Assembly (NCBI RefSeq): GCF_904846035.1
Contig: NZ_CAJGYT010000001.1
Location: 2,356,001-2,420,000 of the forward strand
From: Psychrobacter aestuarii
GTDB taxonomy: Bacteria; Pseudomonadota; Gammaproteobacteria; Pseudomonadales; Moraxellaceae
Direction: 5' to 3'
Length of the DNA stretch: 64,000 bases
Part shown: positions 57,750 through 64,000 of the stretch, one piece after another
Position numbering within the stretch: position 1 is the stretch's first letter
Layout of the letters: each line of letters begins with the position of its first letter
Notes under the pieces: generated by a model
The model's database searches: none
Told to the model about the DNA's origin: nothing
What the model saw: the letters and a program-made list of their open reading frames with translations, nothing else
Position numbers and translations under genes: made by a program

Positions 57750-58475
57750 ATGGCCATCACCCAAGCGATGATTTTAGCCGCAGGTAAAGGCACACGTCTG
57801 CGACCATTGACCCTGACCACGCCCAAGCCTTTGGTCGAAGTGGGCGGGCAGCCGCTTATCGTCTGGCACATCAAGGCGCTCAAAGCGGTAGGCATTACAG
57901 ACATTACGATTAATGCCTCGTGGCTTGCCGATACCTTGATGGACGCGCTTGGCGATGGCTCAGACTATGGCGTGCGTTTGCATTGGTCGGTTGAGGGCGA
58001 TGAGCCATTAGAGACCGCAGGCGGGATTTTTCAGGCATTACAGACAGGAAAATTACAGGACGCGCCGTTTGTCTTGGTCAATTCCGATGTCTGGACGACG
58101 TTTGATTTTGCCGATTTGGTCAATTATGAACTGGGCGCTGACCAATGCGCGCATCTATTGTTGATGGACAATCCTGAACACAACCCGCAAGGCGATTTTG
58201 CTTTGAGTAATGGTTTGGTCAGCATCGAGCCGATAGACGGGCAGGACACCTATACCTTTGCGGGCATCAGTGTCTTGTCACCGCGCTTGGTCGCAGATGT
58301 GGTGTCGGGCGAGCCTGCACGCCTGGCGCCACTGCTAAAACAAGCGGCACTCAAGTTTCAGGTGACAGGCGCGCATTTGCAAGACATGTGGATAGATGTG
58401 GGCACGCAAGAGCGTTTGGATGCGGTCAATGACTATATTGCCAAAGAAGGCGCAGACACGCATCGCGGCAGATAA
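57750..58475 (+). CDS. murU: N-acetylmuramate-1-phosphate uridylyltransferase MurU
   Basis: 241 residues; nucleotidyltransferase fold with MILAAGKGTRLRPLT, TPKPLVEVGGQPLI, LVNSDVWTTFDF and the C-terminal DMWIDVGTQERLD. AAGGAA precedes the ATG. It uses UTP to turn MurNAc-1-phosphate into UDP-MurNAc. amgK lies 76 bp upstream and is its pathway partner. AmgK-MurU pairs next to lptD/surA are known from pseudomonads. Confidence 0.93.
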   Translation: MAITQAMILAAGKGTRLRPLTLTTPKPLVEVGGQPLIVWHIKALKAVGITDITINASWLADTLMDALGDGSDYGVRLHWSVEGDEPLETAGGIFQALQTGKLQDAPFVLVNSDVWTTFDFADLVNYELGADQCAHLLLMDNPEHNPQGDFALSNGLVSIEPIDGQDTYTFAGISVLSPRLVADVVSGEPARLAPLLKQAALKFQVTGAHLQDMWIDVGTQERLDAVNDYIAKEGADTHRGR

Positions 58476-58522
58476 AAAAAGTGGGTGTACGCCCGTATCA
58501 ATGAAGTATCTTACAAAAACAA

Positions 58523-58548
58523 CAATGGGCGTACCTAGACGCCCATTG
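58523..58548 (-). terminator. Terminator of the cioAB operon, overlapping its last gene
   Basis: On the minus strand CAATGGGCGT pairs with ACGCCCATTG around a six-base loop, followed by TTGTTTTTGTAAG. The loop holds the TAG stop of the 38-residue gene at 58535. Confidence 0.85.
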
Positions 58549-58651
58549 CAACTTTGATAATCTGAGCAATGATAAAAATGGTCAAAAAGCCTGCAAGGTA
58601 CAGACCAAAAAACCACGCCCATTGCCGCTGTTTTTTACTTAACTTTTTCAT
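58535..58651 (-). CDS. DUF2474-like small subunit of a cytochrome bd (CIO) oxidase, 38 residues
   Basis: ATG at 58651 follows AGGAG by six bases. The product begins MKKLSKKQRQWAW and has one membrane segment (about 13-31, FFGLYLAGFLTIFIIAQII). The basic N-terminus, Trp-rich junction and G-x-x-L-A-G pattern fit DUF2474, the small protein often next to cioAB. In related bd oxidases the small CydX is needed for stability. It is 100 bp after cioB on the same strand. Its stop codon is within the loop of the terminator hairpin. The family assignment is inferred from pattern and context. Confidence 0.8.
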   Translation of the reverse strand: MKKLSKKQRQWAWFFGLYLAGFLTIFIIAQIIKVAMGV

Positions 58652-58751
58652 AGCTATCTCCTGATTGCGCCCTTTTTACCATTGCAGTTTTCGATAAAAA
58701 GGGCAGTACAGTATCTCAGCTCAAGTCGCATTCGCCCAAGCTTACCAGCGC

Positions 58752-59768
58752 TTAATACATGTGCTCGTGTCCCGACTTGCCTTTAAACACATAATAGGCG
58801 TAGGCGGTATAGCTCAGAATAATCGGCAGCATGATACACGCACCAATCAGCATAAAGGACAAGGACGTATCCGCCGCCGCTGCCTCATAGACCGTCATTT
58901 GATACGGTACGATATAAGGGAACACAGCGATACACACGCCAATATAACCCATCAAGAACAACAGCACCGTCAATAAGAACGGACGGTATTCACGCTCAGT
59001 GGTCAAATCTTTACGCAGAATAAAGAACACAATCAGCGCAATAATCGGCATCGGTGCCAAGTAAGGCAGACGAGCAAGGGTAAACCAGTCTCCTAGCGCA
59101 TCAATGTCTGAAAAATACATAAACACAGTCACGACCAGCATCGCAGCGACCAGCGCCATCAATAGCCAGCCTGACACTTTACGCGCCCAGACTTGCAAGC
59201 TGTGCTCGGTCTTTAAAATCAGCCACGTTGAGCCAAGCAGAGAATAACCGATAATCAGCGCAATACCACTGACCGCAGAAAAAGGCGTGAACCAATCGAG
59301 CGAGCCGCCCGTATACAGACGGTTACTCGCCTCAAGACCATGCACCAACGTACCAAGCATCACCCCTTGGAAAAAGGCAGCCATCACTGAGCCGACAAAA
59401 AAGAAGCCGTCCCAGATATAGCGGTGCGTGCTCGACTTAAAGCGAAACTCAAACGCCACACCACGTAAAATCAGACCCACCAGCATTAAAAACACAGGCA
59501 GATACAGCCCTGTCATAATAATACCGTAAGCCACAGGAAAGGCGGCAAACAGACCACCGCCACCGAGCACCAGCCACGTCTCATTGCCATCCCAAAAGGG
59601 GGCAATAGAGTTCATGATACGGCTGCGGTTTTTGTCCGAGCCTGCAAATGGGAACAATATCCCGCAGCCCAAATCAAAGCCATCAAGCAAGACATAGACA
59701 AACACCGCCAAAGCAATCAAGCCGCCCCAGATAAGAGGCAAATCCAGTACATCACCAAAGTTAAACAT
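58752..59768 (-). CDS. cioB: Cytochrome bd (cyanide-insensitive type) ubiquinol oxidase subunit II
   Basis: 338 residues with about eight membrane segments. The start is MFNFGDVLDLPLIWGGLIA, and motifs are LLDGFDLGCGILFPFAG, DGNETWLVLGGGGLFAAFP and HGLEASNRLYTGG. This is the CioB/CydB family. With CioA it reduces oxygen to water using ubiquinol. It begins in the stop of cioA (TAATG overlap, 59768), which shows translational coupling. Confidence 0.95.
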   Translation of the reverse strand: MFNFGDVLDLPLIWGGLIALAVFVYVLLDGFDLGCGILFPFAGSDKNRSRIMNSIAPFWDGNETWLVLGGGGLFAAFPVAYGIIMTGLYLPVFLMLVGLILRGVAFEFRFKSSTHRYIWDGFFFVGSVMAAFFQGVMLGTLVHGLEASNRLYTGGSLDWFTPFSAVSGIALIIGYSLLGSTWLILKTEHSLQVWARKVSGWLLMALVAAMLVVTVFMYFSDIDALGDWFTLARLPYLAPMPIIALIVFFILRKDLTTEREYRPFLLTVLLFLMGYIGVCIAVFPYIVPYQMTVYEAAAADTSLSFMLIGACIMLPIILSYTAYAYYVFKGKSGHEHMY

Positions 59769-61261
59769 TAACGCAATCCTCCGTCATCGACATCGTCCGC
59801 AGGCTCATCGGCATCTGTGACATGACCCTCAGGGTCAGCATCACCACTTAAAGTACGACCTTGGCCTTCGGTTATCGAATGCTCATAGAAGTTGTCTTCA
59901 CTTGGGTCGGTATAAGGTTTCGGCCCTTGTCCAATCAGACGTAGGATATAAAAACTGCCTGCACCAAACACAAAGGTGTAGACCACGATAAAACCAATCA
60001 GCGTGGTTGCGACCTGCTGCGCGGCGACGGGTGACATACTCTCGGCGGTACGAATCACGCCATATACGGTCCATGGCTGACGACCTGTCTCAGTCACAAA
60101 CCAGCCTGCCAACAGCGCCACAAAACCAAGCGGCGTCATCATCATCCACGCGCGGTGGAACCAGAGACTCTCAGGATTAAAGTGCTGCTTTTTAAAGAAC
60201 TTGTACACACTAAACAGACCGACCAGTATCATCAGCATACCGATAGCCACCATGATACGAAACGCCCAGAACACCACAATCACCACAGGCTGATCTTCAG
60301 GTGCCCAGTTTTTTAGCCCTTTAATCTCACCATCAAAAGAGTGGGTCAAGATTAAGCCTGTGACATAAGGGATTTTGACTTCGTATTTGTTGGACTGCGT
60401 TTCTTTATCAGGAATGGCAAACACGCGCAGACCAGCACCGCGCTCATCTTCCCAAATACCCTCCATCGCGGCCACCTTGGCAGGCTGATGCTCCAAGGTA
60501 TTTAGACCATGCTCATCACCAATCAATGCCTGCGCGGGCGCGACAAAGATGGCCATCAGCATCGCCATACCCAGCATCACGCGCCCATGCTGGCGGTGGT
60601 CGGCGTGTTTTTTGGATTGCAAATAATACGCACCAATCCCGCCAACCACGAATGCGGTGGTCAAAAACGCCGCCGTCATCATGTGTGCATAGCGGTAAGG
60701 GAACGATGGGTTAAAGATAATCTCAAGCCAGTTGGTTGGGTACAATAGCCCATCGGCACCGACCATAAAGCCTTGTGGCGTCTGCATAAAGCTGTTGGCC
60801 GATAAAATCCAAAAGCCTGAAATCAAGGTACCAATGGCAACCGTCGCGGTGGCGACAAAGTGCATGCGCTTACTCACGCGACCCCAACCAAAGAGCATGA
60901 TGCCCAAAAAGGAGGCCTCTAGGAAGAAGGCGGTGAGCACCTCATAGGCAAGTAGCGGACCTAAGACGTTACCTGCCTTGTCGGAGAATACCGCCCAGTT
61001 GGTACCGAACTGATAGGACATGACCACGCCTGAGACCACGCCCATACCAAAGACCACGGCAAAGATTTTTACCCAATGTTTATAAACTTCTGCAAAAACA
61101 GGATTGCCAGTCTTTAACCAGCGAAATTCAAGCACCGTCAGCCAGCTGGCAAGACCAATCGAAAAGGCGGGAAATACAATATGAAAGGAGACGACAAAAG
61201 CGAACTGGATACGTGCAAGGTGCAGCGCATCGAGCTGGCTTATCATAAACGTGGCGAACAT
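59768..61261 (-). CDS. cioA: Cytochrome bd (cyanide-insensitive type) ubiquinol oxidase subunit I
   Basis: 497 residues with about nine membrane segments. Heme ligands are visible: His27 in FAFVVSFHIVFPAFS (heme b595), His in FPYRYAHMMTAAF (b558), and the Met/GRQPW region (VTETGRQPWTVYG). The periplasmic Q-loop is short, so it belongs to the CIO (short Q-loop) group rather than the E. coli CydA (long). The C-terminus has an acidic tail (ADPEGHVTDADEP). It is an oxygen-scavenging terminal oxidase, less sensitive to cyanide. A second ATG six codons on (MISQLD) is an alternative start. Confidence 0.95.
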   Translation of the reverse strand: MFATFMISQLDALHLARIQFAFVVSFHIVFPAFSIGLASWLTVLEFRWLKTGNPVFAEVYKHWVKIFAVVFGMGVVSGVVMSYQFGTNWAVFSDKAGNVLGPLLAYEVLTAFFLEASFLGIMLFGWGRVSKRMHFVATATVAIGTLISGFWILSANSFMQTPQGFMVGADGLLYPTNWLEIIFNPSFPYRYAHMMTAAFLTTAFVVGGIGAYYLQSKKHADHRQHGRVMLGMAMLMAIFVAPAQALIGDEHGLNTLEHQPAKVAAMEGIWEDERGAGLRVFAIPDKETQSNKYEVKIPYVTGLILTHSFDGEIKGLKNWAPEDQPVVIVVFWAFRIMVAIGMLMILVGLFSVYKFFKKQHFNPESLWFHRAWMMMTPLGFVALLAGWFVTETGRQPWTVYGVIRTAESMSPVAAQQVATTLIGFIVVYTFVFGAGSFYILRLIGQGPKPYTDPSEDNFYEHSITEGQGRTLSGDADPEGHVTDADEPADDVDDGGLR

Positions 61262-61783
61262 AAATGGTTACCCTTGTTTGTTAGCTTACTTGTGCTACGT
61301 CCGTGACACGCTCAAGTAATTGCCCATAAGTAGGGGGTAAGTAATATAGACAACAGCTCATGTTAACTAGCGACCAATATCATGTTACTAAATACTGTGA
61401 AGCTAAGACCATCGCACAAGCGCCTATCATTCATATCCTTATAAACAAACCAAGCTGTTTTTGTAATAAAACAGTGGCGCTAGGACATTATGCGCCTACC
61501 AAAACATGCACGCAAGCTGTGTGTTAGCTTGCTCACAAACACAAGACAACCGTAATACTTGCGTAATATTGATTTGTATGCATATTTTGACTTTATCGTT
61601 ATGATTTTGCGCAAATTGTGACTATAAAAAACAGAAATATCAAATGATGTTGACTTTATCGCACTCGTATTGTTTACACGATGTATACAATCTGTGGGTA
61701 GGGCGGCACAAGGACAAAAAGTAAGGTGTCTTGTGCCTTTGTTATCAGGTCTTTATTTTTAAAGTTTGAGTAACTGCGCCAGA
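61262..61783. other. 522-bp region between cioA and the large hydrolase gene
   Basis: No ORF with a ribosome site. It holds two copies of TTGACTTTATCG (61587-61598 and 61650-61661, 63 bp apart) and an inverted repeat (GGCACAAG at 61705 with CTTGTGCC at 61730). It must contain the cioAB promoter; no clear FNR/Anr box (TTGAT-N4-ATCAA) was seen. Confidence 0.5.
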
Positions 61784-64000
61784 TTAATGCTGTAACTGAC
61801 TGTGCAAAATGCGGCGCAGCGTGAGTACAGTTTGCGGGTTTTCTTGGATACTGTGCCCACCACTGATGATGGTCTCAGATGCCGCGCCGTCCAAATGCGC
61901 GCTCTTATACGGCACGATGCCATCGGAGAGGCGCTGGGTGAGCGCTTGACTTGGGCGGGTATCGACCATCACCGCCGCGATGCGCGCAGGCGGGGCGGGC
62001 ATGTCTGCTGCGGTAGGGTCATTCTCGTTAGGCTCGGCGCTCGCTTTTGACAAGTCAATCTTGGCATCATTCGGCTGCATTTGTGCCAACCCTTGGGTGA
62101 TGTCCTCATCGTTGCTTGCGATGATGGAGTGATAGGTCACGCTTGGATTGATTTTGATGTCTTTGGTCAGCTGGATAAACGAAGACTTGTCACTCAATTG
62201 GCTCGCGCCGTTTTGTAAATACAGTGCGCCTAAGGGGTTTTCTGCCAGCTCGCCTTGCGTGGCGATGGTGGCGAGGTTGTCAGTGACGGTTTTGACCACG
62301 TTGATGGGCAGGTAAATAATACGGCGAATGGCGCGGGTGAACCAGCGGTCGGCATAGTCAGTGCCTCTAAAGGGCGCGGATAAGAACACCGCCGTGTCCA
62401 CCTGTGGTAATGGGTGCAAGTCAAACCGCTCTGCCAAATCAGGGTCAGTGAATGCTTGACGCAGCATGTCATTGACCGCACGTTCATTGCTGTTAAGCAG
62501 ATTGTAGTTACCATCTAGCGCATCTAAATGCGTGGTCAGATCGTCATCTGCGAGCATCATCCGCGCAATCACCGCGCCCATACTGTGACTGACAATCACG
62601 CTGTTGCGACTCGCACGGTGGCTGCCTGTGGGGTCGGTCTGCTGATAGGTGGCGGCCAGCAGCTTTTGGATTTGATAGCGGTTTTCTAAGATGGGTAAGT
62701 TGGTGGGATAAAACACCTGCCACACCTGATAGTTTTCGCGCAGCTTGTCATCATTAAAAATATCGTTGGTGAGATTGACCCACGTGGCAGGGCTGGATGC
62801 CAGTCCATGTATCATGATGATGACCCGCTTATCAGGGTCGTAAGGCTCTAGCATAAACAGCTTGGGCAAAGCGGCTTCTTTTTGATGGGCAAGCAAGTTT
62901 AAATAACCGACGCCGCTCAGCTGGTTTTCAGCCAGCCACAGACCGTACCCTGCCGAAAAGTTGGCGGCAAGTGGGTATTGATTGCCAAGGATATTGACCG
63001 TCTCGCTGCGATAGGGGTTGTATAAGTGAATGTCCAACTGCTCGCTGGCAAGCACGTCAAGCACGCTGTTGCCTTGCGGTCGAATCAGCCCCGTCATGAG
63101 CAGATGCCCTGTCGGATAGATGCGACTGGTGGGGTCGGTCTGGTCACTGCTGCTTTGTGACAGCCTGCCTGATAACGACGACATGAGCAGCGAGCGAATG
63201 GTGGTGGTATAGCGGTCATCTAAGGACGCAACAAAACTCACCCCAAGCCCTGGACGTTTACTGATAGAGTTCAGACCCGATAGGCGCAGCTCGTAGGTGG
63301 ACATCAAATCGGCAAGGGCGCTGGTCTGATTGCGCGCGTTTTGCAGATAGCTGCTTTCATTGGGCAGATAGGTGTCGAGGCGGTAGTTGTCAATCTGGGT
63401 CTGCATGACGTGTACCTGCGCGGTGGCAGGTCCTTGGCGCGGGGTTTTATTGGCGATGACTTCACTGGTGTCATCGCTTAGGGTGTCTAGCGTAGGCGAC
63501 AGATAGGTGGTTTGATTGTTTTGAATCACCCCTGTGCGCTTGATGCTCTCGGTATCGTACAGCTGAGTGATGATGTCACTGCTGGCGGCATTGTAGATAT
63601 CTTGGGTTTGGATATCCATATCGGTTGGGATACGGGTCATCGGCTTATCAGGTACCGCCGCCGCGCCATCATAGTCGTGCTCTAGGCGGTCAAAAAACAA
63701 ATAGGCGTAGCTGTATTTGAGCGCATCGAACAGGCGGTGCTGGTAATCGAGTAAGCAGGCGCGCGTCTCCGCTTCTTGCTGGCGTGCTTGCTCAGGCGGC
63801 GGTTCAGCATTGGCATAATAGGGGTCTAGCGGTGGACGTGCGAGCGCGTCGCGGCATGTTGAGGACGTGGCAAGGCTACGCGCCTTGGCATAATGCAGCT
63901 CAGAAAAAATCGCCAGTTCTGGACGGGCAGGCTGATTGAGTAAACTGTCGGTCAGCTGCGTCAAGCAAATATCAAACTGCTGCAAACAGGCCGTATCGTT
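61784..64000 (-). CDS. Large alpha/beta hydrolase (esterase/lipase), 5' end outside window
   Basis: 739 codons are visible; the frame is open to the right edge (upstream of the first Met-like TTG at 63985), so the start lies outside. The C-terminal half has the hydrolase signatures RVIIMIHGLASSPATW (oxyanion), VIVSHSMGAVIARMM (nucleophile Ser in SHSMG), TAVFLSAPFRGTDYAD, and SGGHSIQENP (His). The N-terminal 350 residues are family-specific, Gln/Asp/Ser-rich with little similarity to known domains. It is probably exported; the signal peptide would be outside the window. The likely substrates are lipids or esters, not known. Confidence 0.8.
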   Translation of the reverse strand, partial: NDTACLQQFDICLTQLTDSLLNQPARPELAIFSELHYAKARSLATSSTCRDALARPPLDPYYANAEPPPEQARQQEAETRACLLDYQHRLFDALKYSYAYLFFDRLEHDYDGAAAVPDKPMTRIPTDMDIQTQDIYNAASSDIITQLYDTESIKRTGVIQNNQTTYLSPTLDTLSDDTSEVIANKTPRQGPATAQVHVMQTQIDNYRLDTYLPNESSYLQNARNQTSALADLMSTYELRLSGLNSISKRPGLGVSFVASLDDRYTTTIRSLLMSSLSGRLSQSSSDQTDPTSRIYPTGHLLMTGLIRPQGNSVLDVLASEQLDIHLYNPYRSETVNILGNQYPLAANFSAGYGLWLAENQLSGVGYLNLLAHQKEAALPKLFMLEPYDPDKRVIIMIHGLASSPATWVNLTNDIFNDDKLRENYQVWQVFYPTNLPILENRYQIQKLLAATYQQTDPTGSHRASRNSVIVSHSMGAVIARMMLADDDLTTHLDALDGNYNLLNSNERAVNDMLRQAFTDPDLAERFDLHPLPQVDTAVFLSAPFRGTDYADRWFTRAIRRIIYLPINVVKTVTDNLATIATQGELAENPLGALYLQNGASQLSDKSSFIQLTKDIKINPSVTYHSIIASNDEDITQGLAQMQPNDAKIDLSKASAEPNENDPTAADMPAPPARIAAVMVDTRPSQALTQRLSDGIVPYKSAHLDGAASETIISGGHSIQENPQTVLTLRRILHSQLQH

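Overview
The window is about 64 kb of bacterial chromosome with roughly 50% GC and short intergenic gaps. It has clear Shine-Dalgarno sites and many U-tract hairpin terminators. Protein content points to a gammaproteobacterium of the family Moraxellaceae, most likely Psychrobacter or a close relative. The signs are RsgA/Orn next to LpxH/PpiB, a GyrA with Thr at residue 80 as in Moraxella, acidic Ala/Thr-rich linkers in several envelope proteins, a surA-lptD / amgK-murU locus, and a CioAB-type bd oxidase. This assignment is inference from gene content. No rRNA, integrase, transposase, CRISPR array or prophage module was seen.

Layout. 1-4646: housekeeping genes (rsgA partial, orn, lpxH, ppiB, glnS). 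4869-8705: a stress-flavoured stretch with a frameshifted phospholipase-D-like gene, a TerD-family fusion, a 1-Cys peroxiredoxin and a GST/SspA-like protein. 8790-12533: ruvC, fxsA, waaA and rsmE. 12656-17023: a three-gene ferric iron ABC importer behind a probable Fur box. 17003-24655: cmoM, a guanidinium-type SMR exporter, a lipoprotein esterase, gyrA, a GST and a small membrane protein preceded by a 17-bp tandem repeat. 24705-28290: RNase Z, a DUF815-type ATPase, and an AT-richer pocket with a divergent protein kinase and two microproteins. 28454-28726: two nearly identical tRNA-Leu(UAG) genes. 28943-33636: ntrC, ntrB and rimO.

33763-44954 is the classical envelope/translation cluster pyrH-frr-uppS-cdsA-dxr-rseP-bamA-lpxD-fabZ-lpxA. 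It has no skp between bamA and lpxD and no lpxB after lpxA. 45234-46912 is an NSS amino-acid transporter with its MetS-like small subunit. 47037-49513 holds tgt and asd. 49905-51122 is a membrane-anchored endonuclease/exonuclease/phosphatase-fold protein. 51559-58475 holds surA and lptD, divergent from amgK and murU. 58535-61261 is a cytochrome bd (CioAB-type) operon ending in a 38-residue DUF2474-like gene. 61784 to the end is a large alpha/beta hydrolase cut by the window edge.

The genes converge on building and maintaining the outer envelope: lipid A (lpxA, lpxD, lpxH, waaA), undecaprenyl phosphate (dxr, uppS), outer-membrane assembly (bamA, surA, lptD, rseP) and cell-wall sugar recycling (amgK, murU). 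I see no complete, clearly novel multi-gene system. The most unusual parts are the kinase/microprotein pocket next to the tRNA-Leu pair, the TerD/PLD pair, the 17-bp tandem array, the loss of skp, and several microproteins (27830, 28035, 46781, 58535) that a length cut-off would miss.
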